This document shows positions 15,600 through 23,473 of a stretch of DNA of 64,000 bases, piece after piece (positions within the stretch are counted from its first letter, which is position 1; each line of letters begins with the position of its first letter). The position numbers and the translations under genes were made by a program. The notes under the pieces were generated by a model. The model was not told the origin of the DNA and ran no database searches. It was given only the letters and a program-made list of their open reading frames with translations. Location of the stretch: assembly GCF_900155965.1 (NCBI RefSeq), contig NZ_FTMG01000024.1:1-64000 (forward strand), read 5' to 3'. Source of the stretch: Mucilaginibacter lappiensis (GTDB lineage: Bacteria; Bacteroidota; Bacteroidia; Sphingobacteriales; Sphingobacteriaceae).

Positions 15600-16868
15600 A
15601 TGAAGAAGTTTTTATACGGAATTGATTTTGGAACAACCAACTCGGCCCTGGCTATTTACGATGAAGAAACGAAAGAAATCCATAGCACCATTATTATTCC
15701 CTCGCTCATTTATTTCTATCATCGGCCAGGTACAGTAGATGCCTCCAATTATGTTGTTGGCGAAGAAGCAATCAGTGCCTACCTTAAAGATAATATGAAG
15801 GGGCGTTTTATCAAGTCTATTAAACAAATACTATCAAGGAGTAGTTTCACCGAAACCCGGATTCATAATAAGAAGTACAATGCCTCTGATCTGGTGGCTA
15901 TTATTTTAAAGGACCTGAGAGATCGCGCGGATCAATTAATCGGGCAAGAATGTCGAAAAGCCATAATTGGCAGACCGGTTTTTTTTGACGACGACGATGT
16001 AAAGAAAGATACGTTAGCACAAACGCGATTAAATAAAGCGGCAGAAATCGCGGGTTTTGTGGATGTCAGGTTTCAATTTGAGCCTATCGGAGCAGCCTTT
16101 GCTTATGAAAGAAGCCTCCTAAAAAAGGAAAATGTATTGGTAGCTGACCTTGGCGGAGGTACTACAGATTTCACCTACCTGGTGCTTGACCCTAAAAAAG
16201 TCGGGGGCAAAGACAGGAAGAACGACATGATGGCCAATGGCGGGATCTATCTAGGCGGAGATAGTTTCGATTCCGCCTTTATGTGGGAAAAGGGCACGCC
16301 ATATTTCGGTAAGAACACCCAATATGAGGCTACACCAGGTAAGATATTAACCGTGCCAAAATCACTTTTTGCGAACATCTGCTCGTGGGAACAAATCAAT
16401 TTCTTTAATGGTCTGCGCATTAAAAAAGACATCGAAGATTACTACTATTTTTCGGGCAATGACCCTCAATTTAAAAATCTGATCACGCTGATTGAAAATA
16501 ATTTGGGTTATTCGGTATTTCAATCCATAGAAGAAACAAAAATTACGCTTTCAAATGCTGATAGTGCAAAATTCAGCTATCACAAAATGGATATTAGTAT
16601 TGATGAAAAAATAGACCTGCCGGATTACGAAAAGATCATAGAAAAAGACGTGACCAGAATTTCAAATTATCTCGATGAATTTATGCTAAAAAATGGTATC
16701 GAGCCTAAAAATATCGATAGTCTATTTTTAACTGGTGGTACTTCTATGGTTGGTAGTATTCAAAAACTCTTCAAAAAAAGATTTCCTCATGTTAGCCTAA
16801 ATTCGGGAGACAACTTCAAAAGCGTAGCAAAGGGCCTGGCCTACAGTGGTTACCTGTTTGGGGATTAG
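15600..16868 (+). CDS. YegD-like Hsp70-family protein (ATPase domain only)
   Basis: A 422-aa cytoplasmic Hsp70-fold ATPase. The phosphate-1 motif is GIDFGTTNSALAIY (residues 7-20), phosphate-2 is VADLGGGTTDFTYL (about 181-194), and the adenosine motif FLTGGTSMVGSIQKLF lies at about 376-391. The protein ends right after the nucleotide-binding domain, so the usual substrate-binding beta-sandwich and lid are absent, as in E. coli YegD (about 450 aa). It may be a specialised chaperone or a non-chaperone switch. No DnaJ or GrpE gene is adjacent. The region just upstream is a run of decayed genes, so it is the first intact gene after them. Confidence 0.88.
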   Translation: MKKFLYGIDFGTTNSALAIYDEETKEIHSTIIIPSLIYFYHRPGTVDASNYVVGEEAISAYLKDNMKGRFIKSIKQILSRSSFTETRIHNKKYNASDLVAIILKDLRDRADQLIGQECRKAIIGRPVFFDDDDVKKDTLAQTRLNKAAEIAGFVDVRFQFEPIGAAFAYERSLLKKENVLVADLGGGTTDFTYLVLDPKKVGGKDRKNDMMANGGIYLGGDSFDSAFMWEKGTPYFGKNTQYEATPGKILTVPKSLFANICSWEQINFFNGLRIKKDIEDYYYFSGNDPQFKNLITLIENNLGYSVFQSIEETKITLSNADSAKFSYHKMDISIDEKIDLPDYEKIIEKDVTRISNYLDEFMLKNGIEPKNIDSLFLTGGTSMVGSIQKLFKKRFPHVSLNSGDNFKSVAKGLAYSGYLFGD

Positions 16869-16955
16869 CAATAATTTAAAAAGTCGATAAGGACCAAACC
16901 AGTCCGATCAAGCCAATGAACTCAAACAATAAATTCATTGGATGCTTATATTAGC

Positions 16956-17129
16956 ATGAAAGATACTAATAAACCGAAAAGAAAAAGAATAGCTGTTAAA
17001 GTGTCACCCTTGAATGATGGCACCAATACGCCTATACCTGATGCGCGTACCCCTGCTAAATTATCGGAAGGTGAAGCCTACTTATTTAAACAGGCTGAAA
17101 ACCCATTAGGCGATCCGCATAAGATTTAG
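16956..17129 (+). CDS. Small basic hypothetical protein
   Basis: A 57-aa ORF from ATG at 16956 (an upstream TTG at 16938 would add six residues). It begins MKDTNKPKRKRIAVKVSPLN, is Lys/Arg-rich at the N-terminus and Pro/Thr-rich in the middle, and ends GDPHKI. No signal, membrane segment or known motif. It follows the Hsp70-like gene by 87 bp on the same strand and could be co-transcribed. It may simply be a chance ORF. Confidence 0.35.
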   Translation: MKDTNKPKRKRIAVKVSPLNDGTNTPIPDARTPAKLSEGEAYLFKQAENPLGDPHKI

Positions 17130-17369
17130 CTTGGATCACCTTTAAAACGATACCCAGATGAATGAGTTTTTATCAGAGCAGCAGGCTTGACTTCTGTTTC
17201 GCCCCACGTTAATGCCATTTTTTTTAAGATCTGTATTGTTTTTTAACAACTGTTACTTTTTAGTATTAGCTTTTCTCTCGAACATATTTATTAAACAACC
17301 TCCGCTTACACGGATTAATTGGCGTTAACTGCCCTTTCAATATGTTACTTAAAATCACAGGCGGTTTCT

Positions 17370-17849
17370 TCAATCCATTTCGAATGCGACTGTTATATTT
17401 CCAGTGCCTAGTGCGACAGCGTAGTCATCTATATTATCTACTGTGCCAACTTTTGTATAATCGTATGATGTTGGAAAGGTTTTGTAAAACAATACCAGCG
17501 TTTTAGACCCGTATAACATAATATCGCCATTCTTTATATTTCCAGGATTAGAGCCTTGCGTTGGCAACGGTTGAGGGAGATCAAAATATTTCTCATTGCC
17601 GTTCAACTCCGTCATATGGATGGTCATAGGCAGCAGTAGTTTAAAAGCCTGTGTAGTTTTGTTGTCTAAAAGTGTTGCGGTGAAAGTTTGTGAATTTACC
17701 TTGATGATCATTTTATGGCTGGTTAAGGTGTCGCTGCTTGTTACGGCCTCTTCGTTCTTTTCTTTCGCGCAGGAAAATGAGGTGAATATTAATGCGCTGG
17801 CTATGATTAAAAGAAGCAAAGATGAATATTTACGATTGAAGGATTTCAT
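17370..17849 (-). CDS. Cyclophilin-like fold lipoprotein
   Basis: A 159-aa lipoprotein with a signal peptide and lipobox ending FTSFSC (Cys27). The mature part (MIIKVNSQTFTATLLDNKTTQAF, LLPMTIHMTEL.., GNEKYFDLPQPLP, NIKNGDIMLYGSKTLVLFYKTF, TKVGTVDN) matches the cyclophilin-like (DUF369/PF18050-type) fold rather than true prolyl isomerases. It is 11 bp downstream of the alcohol dehydrogenase on the same strand, so the two are probably one operon. These proteins often sit with NADPH oxidoreductases in Bacteroidota. The biochemical role is unknown. Confidence 0.75.
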   Translation of the reverse strand: MKSFNRKYSSLLLLIIASALIFTSFSCAKEKNEEAVTSSDTLTSHKMIIKVNSQTFTATLLDNKTTQAFKLLLPMTIHMTELNGNEKYFDLPQPLPTQGSNPGNIKNGDIMLYGSKTLVLFYKTFPTSYDYTKVGTVDNIDDYAVALGTGNITVAFEMD

Positions 17850-17860
17850 TTAAATAAGTT

Positions 17861-19048
17861 TTAAATGGTAGATGCATCAATTACATAACGATAACGGGCT
17901 TCTTTATTGACAACCCTGTCCCAGGCAGAATTTATTTCTTCCGCTTTAATGATTTGAATTTTCGGATAAATCTTGTTTGCCGCGCAGTAATCCATTATCT
18001 CCTGTGTTTCAGGGATTCCACCGATCAATGACCCGTTAAAATTGACACGGTTAAAGATCATATTGAAATTATTGATAGTCAGTTCCCCGTTGATCGGTTG
18101 GCCGACCTGCGTAAAGCTTCCATATGGTTTTACACAAGATATGTAATTCGATATATCGTAGGCATACGGAACGGTGGAAATCATGTAATCCAATTTGCCA
18201 AACCAGGGTTTCAAATCAGCGGCGTTTTTAACAACTATCACTTCTTTGGCCCCGAAAGAAAGGATATCTGCCCTTTTACTGTCAGAAGTTGTGAACGCAT
18301 AAACTTCTGCGCCCTTGGAGACCGCGAGTTTAATAGCCATATGCCCCAGGCCACCAATCCCAACAATGCCTATTTTATCGCCTTTTTTGAATTTGGCCTT
18401 AATTAGGGGCGAATAGGTAGTAATACCAGCACAAAGCAAAGGCGCGGCATAACTCAGGTCAATATCTGCCGGTATTTTTATGGCAAAATGTTCGGTAACC
18501 ACAATATTATTTGAATAGCCGCCTTGTGTGATCCCAGTAGGTGAAGAAGCTTCCGGCGTACCATAGGTACCTACCATTCCGGTTGTTTCACAATGGTGTT
18601 CTTCTCCATTTTTGCAGCTATCGCATTTCATGCAGCTGCTTACCATGCAGCCAACGCCTGCTTTGTCGCCAACCTTGAATTGGGTCACGTTTTTTCCCGT
18701 TGCTGTCACGATGCCTGCGACCTCATGGCCCGGAACCTGCGGATACTGCTGTTCTCCCCAATGTCCTTTGATGGTATGGATATCCGAATGGCAGATACCG
18801 GAATATTTTATCTCGATCAGAATATCGTTATCGCCAACGGCCCTGCGCTCAAATGCCCAGGGCGTTAATTTCCCCTGAACATCTGTACCTGCATAACCTC
18901 TTGATTTGATGTTTGGACTAACCAACTCTGAGTAGCCTGTTTCGGCCAAAAGATGTAACGGTTTGGCAAGTATTATACCTGTACCTGTCAATGCAGTTTG
19001 CCGGATGAATCTTCTTCTTGATGGTTGCTTATTGCTGTTGTCTTCCAT
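17861..19048 (-). CDS. Tat-exported zinc-dependent alcohol dehydrogenase (cinnamyl-alcohol-dehydrogenase type)
   Basis: A 395-aa MDR-family oxidoreductase. The twin-arginine signal SRRRFIRQTA at residues 10-19 predicts folded export to the periplasm. The catalytic zinc site is GICHSDIHTIKGHWG and PGHEVAG. The structural zinc site has four Cys (SSCMKCDSCKNGEEHHC). The nucleotide site is GIGGLGHMAIKLA. The layout matches YahK/CAD-type NADP-dependent aldehyde reductases. A Tat signal on this class is notable, since the cofactor would have to be supplied outside the cytoplasm or loaded before export. It heads a likely operon with the cyclophilin-like lipoprotein. Confidence 0.88.
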   Translation of the reverse strand: MEDNSNKQPSRRRFIRQTALTGTGIILAKPLHLLAETGYSELVSPNIKSRGYAGTDVQGKLTPWAFERRAVGDNDILIEIKYSGICHSDIHTIKGHWGEQQYPQVPGHEVAGIVTATGKNVTQFKVGDKAGVGCMVSSCMKCDSCKNGEEHHCETTGMVGTYGTPEASSPTGITQGGYSNNIVVTEHFAIKIPADIDLSYAAPLLCAGITTYSPLIKAKFKKGDKIGIVGIGGLGHMAIKLAVSKGAEVYAFTTSDSKRADILSFGAKEVIVVKNAADLKPWFGKLDYMISTVPYAYDISNYISCVKPYGSFTQVGQPINGELTINNFNMIFNRVNFNGSLIGGIPETQEIMDYCAANKIYPKIQIIKAEEINSAWDRVVNKEARYRYVIDASTI

Positions 19049-19060
19049 GGTAATGTATCA

Positions 19061-19493
19061 TTAGTTCGTTATTATCAATTTAATGAACTTTGCAGGGATG
19101 CCGCCTACAACAGTATTGTCGGGTACGTCTTTAGATACCACTGCGCCCGCAGCTACAATAGAATTCTCGCCTACAGTAACTCCAGGTAAAATGGTACAAT
19201 TTGCCCCCAGCCAGGCATTTCGTTTAATGAGGATTGGCTTGGTAATTAAAGCCCGCCTGTCAATCGGGTCAGCTGGATGATTTTCTGTAATCAGGTTAAC
19301 CTTCGGACCGATCAGCACTACCGGTAATTTCAATAAGTATCTGGCGTAATTGCTGTATGTCACCTGTCGAATTAAGCCGAGCCGAGAGCCGTATCGTGTG
19401 GTTCACGATTTCATCGATCTTCGGAAATTCAGGATCGCTTAATCGGATAAGCTCACCTGATTTTAGCCTGTTAAAAATATCTGGTCGCTCCAT
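19061..19493 (-). pseudogene. Sugar O-acetyltransferase (maltose acetyltransferase type), internally deleted
   Basis: The 5' part, from ATG at 19491-19493 (MERPDIFNRLKSGELIRLSD ... LRQILIEITG), and the 3' part (VLIGPKVNLITENHP, RRALITKPILIKRNAWLGAN, ILPGVTVGENSIVAAGAVVS) are the two ends of a left-handed beta-helix LacA/Maa-type acetyltransferase. About 50-60 residues that should lie between EITG and VLIGPK are gone, and the junction is out of frame. The usual protein is about 190 residues; the remains encode ~65 and ~95. The remaining hexapeptide part retains no catalytic His from the deleted segment, so it is non-functional. Confidence 0.75.
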
Positions 19494-19671
19494 TTATAAT
19501 TTTATTTAGCAGTATAAAATCTCTTTTGAGAATTGATAATGCAAACTTCGGGAGAGGTGACCGCAATTACTTTATACCGGTTACGGTTTTATTTACCAGT
19601 TTTACTGATGCGCTGACAGATAACAGTTCAATACAAAACCGTTCGCTAAATTTGTATCATAAATCCTGATT

Positions 19672-20568
19672 ATGGAACGAGTAGGCAGAATAGACACTGT
19701 AGGTCAATATAATAACTATGTAGGGGTTGATACCCGTCATCCACTGGTGAGCGTAGTTAATTTTAATGAAGTACCAACCATACTTCACTTCCGTCAATAC
19801 ATAGGCGTCTATGCGGTCTTTTTGAAGAATATCAGATGTGGCAACATGACCTATGGCTGCCAGCCTTACGATTATGAAGACGGGACGCTGGTATTTGTGT
19901 CTCCGGGCCAGGTGTACGGCATTGATAGCGAGGGAAAGGCGATAAAGCCTTCGGGTTATGCTTTAGTTTTTCATCCTGATCTTATCAAGGGAACCCATTT
20001 AGGAAAGGCAATTAAAGATTACTCCTTCTTTTCCTATGGTGTAAACGAAGCGCTGCACCTGTCAAAAAAAGAAAGAAAAATGATTGTCGATTGTCTTGAG
20101 AAAATAGCCGGAGAGATAGAACAAAATATTGATAAGCATAGCAAAACGCTGATCGTATCCAATATCGAATTGTTTCTGAACTATTGCATGCGATTTTATG
20201 ACCGTCAGTTCATTACCCGCAACAATGTAAACAAAGACGTGCTGATGCGTTTTGAAAACCTGCTAAATGAATATTTCATATCAGGGAAAGCAAAAGCAGA
20301 AGGTTTACCAAGCGTAGCTTATTGCGCTGATCAACTGCATTTATCGCCCAATTATTTCGGCGACCTCATCAAAAAAGAAACAGGAAATACGGCACAGGAA
20401 TATATCCAATCCAAACTGATCGACGAGGCCAAAGAGAAAATCTTTGATGCAGGAAAATCTATAAATGATATAGCAGGCGAATTAGGGTTCAAATACAAGC
20501 AACATTTCACACGTTTATTTAAACAAAAAACCGGAATGACCCCGAATGACTACCGAGGCTTAAACTGA
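19672..20568 (+). CDS. AraC family transcriptional regulator
   Basis: A 298-aa regulator. The N-terminal half has the Bacteroidota-type effector domain (LHFRQYIGVYAVFLKNIRCG, DGTLVFVSPGQVYGI). The C-terminal AraC HTH pair is SVAYCADQLHLSPNYFGDLIK and INDIAGELGFKYKQHFTRLFK, then GMTPNDYR. This class usually controls a neighbouring oxidoreductase. It is divergent from the broken acetyltransferase and, beyond it, the alcohol dehydrogenase/cyclophilin-like operon, its probable target. It converges with the HAD gene (30-bp gap). Confidence 0.88.
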   Translation: MERVGRIDTVGQYNNYVGVDTRHPLVSVVNFNEVPTILHFRQYIGVYAVFLKNIRCGNMTYGCQPYDYEDGTLVFVSPGQVYGIDSEGKAIKPSGYALVFHPDLIKGTHLGKAIKDYSFFSYGVNEALHLSKKERKMIVDCLEKIAGEIEQNIDKHSKTLIVSNIELFLNYCMRFYDRQFITRNNVNKDVLMRFENLLNEYFISGKAKAEGLPSVAYCADQLHLSPNYFGDLIKKETGNTAQEYIQSKLIDEAKEKIFDAGKSINDIAGELGFKYKQHFTRLFKQKTGMTPNDYRGLN

Positions 20569-20598
20569 GTAGATATCAAAGTTTTTTTTTAAATCCTC

Positions 20599-21243
20599 CT
20601 ATATGGAAAGGTTTAGAGAAAATAGTTCTGAAAAATTCCCGATATGATATTGGGCAATACTTGCTTTGGTTATTCCACTTCTTAAAATTTGAACTGTAGT
20701 CATCTTTAACTCGTTACCCGCGGCTATTTCGTTATCTGCGCTATCACCAACCACCATGACTTCATTACTATTGAGCCCATATTTATGCTGTATATGTTGA
20801 AAAATCCGGAGTTTGCCTTTAAATCCTGATTCATTATCGTCATGGATGAAAATTTCATTAAAATCATTCGCTATCCGCAGATTATTGATCTTAGACATCT
20901 GGAAATTAGAATCACCTGATGTTACCAAAAACCTGAATCCTTCTATTTCTTTTAAAAAACGATAATCATCGTAAGTTGTCAGCTGATCATTTATTTCAAT
21001 AGCGGACAATGCCGAGAGCGCGGCATTGATCATCAATTCAGAAAAGTTGTATTTCTTTGCTACCTCCCTTATTGAAAGTCGATAACAATCAGTTAACGCA
21101 TTTGTCAGTTGTTCAGCAGATAATCTATGATCATTTGCATCTCTAATTGCCTGCAAAACGGGGCTGACCATTTCCATTTTTATTAAATGAGTCGGAAAAA
21201 TTGTATTATCCAGATCATAAATTATTGCTTTAAACTTACTCAT
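20599..21243 (-). CDS. HAD family hydrolase
   Basis: A 214-aa haloacid dehalogenase-superfamily phosphatase. Motif I is YDLDNTIF with nucleophile D10 and acid D12. A helical cap is inserted. Motif II is the ST-type site FLVTSGDSN (~residue 102). The motif III lysine lies in GFKGKLR, and motif IV is VVGDSADNEIAAGNELKM. The layout is class I, phosphoglycolate-phosphatase-like. Substrate unknown. Predicted cytoplasmic; apparently single-gene transcription, convergent with the AraC gene. Confidence 0.85.
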   Translation of the reverse strand: MSKFKAIIYDLDNTIFPTHLIKMEMVSPVLQAIRDANDHRLSAEQLTNALTDCYRLSIREVAKKYNFSELMINAALSALSAIEINDQLTTYDDYRFLKEIEGFRFLVTSGDSNFQMSKINNLRIANDFNEIFIHDDNESGFKGKLRIFQHIQHKYGLNSNEVMVVGDSADNEIAAGNELKMTTVQILRSGITKASIAQYHIGNFSELFSLNLSI

Positions 21244-21726
21244 TGAACGATGAAATTAAATACCAGAGAAACAAAATGGACATTATTTTTTGTCAATCAA
21301 TAAAGCCTAATAAATAGACTGATCAATATGAACATTAATGCGATGATAAATAGTGTATACCTAACAATTACATAAAGAAACACAAACCTCCGGAATATTA
21401 CACCTCAATATCTTTTTATCTGATTCGGTTTAAAAAGCAATTAAAAAAAACTTTTGGAGCCAAGAGTCGATACCGTTAAGGATAGCAATGAAAATCCTTT
21501 GAAAAAGATTGTAATGGGTAGCCCGGGCCACAGGCAACAGCCGGATAAAAAATTGCCAAACGATACGTGCACTAGTTCTATTTTGTCATGTTTGACAACC
21601 AGCCGACCCATGTGATTACCTGTTTACTAATTAATTCCGAAGATTAAATGAACCTCTATGCAAAAACTAAAAACCTCCAGAAATTAATCCGAAGGCTTTT
21701 AGGAGATTGAGTTTAGGTATTATTTA
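21244..21726. other. Intergenic region, no gene seen
   Basis: A 483-bp gap between the HAD gene start and the GH12 stop. It holds the HAD promoter. No open frame of convincing composition, no perfect inverted repeat and no known RNA signature was found. Confidence 0.4.
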
Positions 21727-22473
21727 TTATTGAGCAGAGATGTTGAAGCTTGCACAGCCAAAGTCTTTCCCGACACCATCTGTATTTGTTATTTCCCATC
21801 CGAACTGTATATCCTGAAGCTGAGGGTTATTATACCATCCTTTACTTTGTATCCAAAGTAAAATAGCTTTTATATCGACAGTGCCCGAACTGGTATTACT
21901 TGTTCGTACAAAGGAAAACACCTGGCTGTTATTGCTCCCGGGGCCGTTATACACATTCCAGGTGTGACCGCCAATGGTTTGATTGGTATAAGCCGGGACA
22001 CCGCCGTTGGCATCATAACTACCCGCAATAGGCCCTACCGCCCCGGATTTGTATGTCCAAAGCATAACTTCGTAGGCATAATTATTTAGCCAAATGTCAT
22101 AGTCGGTACTGTAAGATCCTCCACTGGGGTTGTTTACATTAAAGCTGCTGGTACAACTGCTTAAGGAATTGATATTCATGTTAACGACCTTACCAACATG
22201 AGGATAGCTTTTTATACCGGCGCCGGTATGTTGTGCCCATACCCCCCAGTTGCTGTACGAATTTGCCCAGATGGTTTGCGGACCCGGGGCCGGGGTACCT
22301 GTACCCCAAATATCATTCAGGAAGGTGTAACCGCCGTTACTCCAGGATCCCCAAGGATCACTTGAACTCCAGTTGGCTTCTACCGCAGCGGAGTTTTTAA
22401 CAGGTTGTTGTGGTTCTTTTTTGCAGGCTGAAAGCAAAACAGCACAGACTGCAATCGTTAGGATTCTTTTCAT
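21727..22473 (-). CDS. GH12 endo-beta-glucanase/xyloglucanase lipoprotein
   Basis: A 248-aa protein with a lipoprotein signal (VLLSAC, Cys17). The GH12 jelly-roll landmarks are YTFLNDIWG near residue 49, YDIWLN, the nucleophile region YEVMLWTY (E135), and the acid/base FGWEIT (E227). GH12 enzymes cleave beta-1,4-glucan or xyloglucan backbones with retention. As a surface lipoprotein at the end of a predicted xyloglucan locus it would make the first cuts. It is separated from GH5 by a terminator and the CAP gene, so it may have its own promoter in 22474-22838. Xyloglucanase versus cellulase activity cannot be decided by eye. Confidence 0.85.
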   Translation of the reverse strand: MKRILTIAVCAVLLSACKKEPQQPVKNSAAVEANWSSSDPWGSWSNGGYTFLNDIWGTGTPAPGPQTIWANSYSNWGVWAQHTGAGIKSYPHVGKVVNMNINSLSSCTSSFNVNNPSGGSYSTDYDIWLNNYAYEVMLWTYKSGAVGPIAGSYDANGGVPAYTNQTIGGHTWNVYNGPGSNNSQVFSFVRTSNTSSGTVDIKAILLWIQSKGWYNNPQLQDIQFGWEITNTDGVGKDFGCASFNISAQ

Positions 22474-22838
22474 AAAATTTTAATAAATGGTTTATTGGTT
22501 CCCAAAAATAGTATGAAGAAAGATGCGACGATGGACCTTTTGTTAATAATATATATATCAAATGTTTCTCCTTTTTAAGTGGACAACAGATAAGAAAGAC
22601 CGATTGATATTGAGGTGGTTATTATTAAAAACAACTATCAATACGGGATATATTCATGCTTATAAATTATTGATCTATAGGTATTATAGGAAAAATAACA
22701 GCTTATTATTTAATAAAAAAAATCAGCCAACAAACCTATCAAAAGAATGGAGAAAATCAGGATCGGCATATAAAGCAACTTTTCATGATGCGAGATCCTT
22801 TTGCTGTGTCTTAGAAAGTATTATAAGATATTTTAAGC
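22474..22838. other. Intergenic region upstream of GH12
   Basis: A 365-bp AT-rich gap between the CAP gene stop and the GH12 start. It probably holds the GH12 promoter; no clear hairpin or operator was seen. A plus-strand open frame running through it into the CAP gene reads antisense and lacks coding character. Confidence 0.4.
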
Positions 22839-23321
22839 TTATGGTTTGCCAAACTCCTGTACCCAATATTCGTTTGCTCTTGCGGCCCCCATTTCTTTGT
22901 ATGAGCTATCCATCATACTTTTACAATGGTCTTCACTATTTTTCCATGCCAATATTACATCTGTTAAGGAATTATACCCATTGGCAATATTTTCTAAAAC
23001 ACTGCCTCCGGTATAACCCACGGCTTTCGCCCTTTGTATTGGTACAGATCCATCAGGAGCGGTATGGGAAAAATAATTATTGTAGAACATGTCTTTCGCA
23101 TGCACGTTTGCAGCAATGGCAAGGGTGTCGTTCCAACGGAGCAAAGGTGCGGGTGGCATAGTATCCTGACCGCATTTGCAACCAGCTTCACGTAGTTTGT
23201 TAACTGCTGCAAGCATGCCTGTTTTTCCATCAACCTCTATGAGAGGCACTTTTGGAGAATCCTTTTTACAGCTGGTTAGCAAGAAAATTAAAAGAAATAA
23301 GGAGAAGCATCTGGCAATCAT
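22839..23321 (-). CDS. CAP-domain (SCP/PR-1-like) lipoprotein
   Basis: A 160-aa lipoprotein with signal and lipobox FLLTSC (Cys18). A CAP domain follows: LLRWNDTLAIAANVHAKDM, the HTAPDG motif (FSHTAPDGSV), GYTGGSVLENIANGYNSL, and a C-terminal AWKNSEDHCKSMM...YKEMGAARA with EYWVQEFGKP. The conserved His and Glu of the CAP cavity are present (H of FSHTA, E of VLENI, H of EDHC). The function of bacterial CAP proteins is largely unknown; peptidoglycan or lipid interaction has been proposed. It lies between the GH5 terminator and GH12, so it may be transcribed separately from the main locus. Confidence 0.85.
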   Translation of the reverse strand: MIARCFSLFLLIFLLTSCKKDSPKVPLIEVDGKTGMLAAVNKLREAGCKCGQDTMPPAPLLRWNDTLAIAANVHAKDMFYNNYFSHTAPDGSVPIQRAKAVGYTGGSVLENIANGYNSLTDVILAWKNSEDHCKSMMDSSYKEMGAARANEYWVQEFGKP

Positions 23322-23396
23322 AATTTATTTTTAATACGTTATGTAATTTAGCACAAACAGGAGGAAATACTTCCAGTATCTTTTAGATATCCTATC

Positions 23397-23432
23397 AAAA
23401 AGCCACTTGCCCAGTAAAGGAGGGCAAGGGCT
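23397..23432 (-). terminator. Rho-independent terminator after GH5 gene
   Basis: On the minus strand AGCCCTTGCCC pairs with GGGCAAGTGGCT (7-bp GC core 23406-23412 / 23422-23428 extended by an outer GCC/GGC) and is followed by TTTTTG. It starts about 40 bp past the GH5 stop and should end the main enzyme transcript. Confidence 0.75.
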
Positions 23433-23473
23433 TTGATTTCACCAATCGTTGTGGTCGTTTACAATAGTAATGG

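Noticed and set aside
22562-23161. 199-aa plus-strand open frame
   Set aside because: It runs antisense through the CAP gene, has low-complexity start and no domain; chance ORF.
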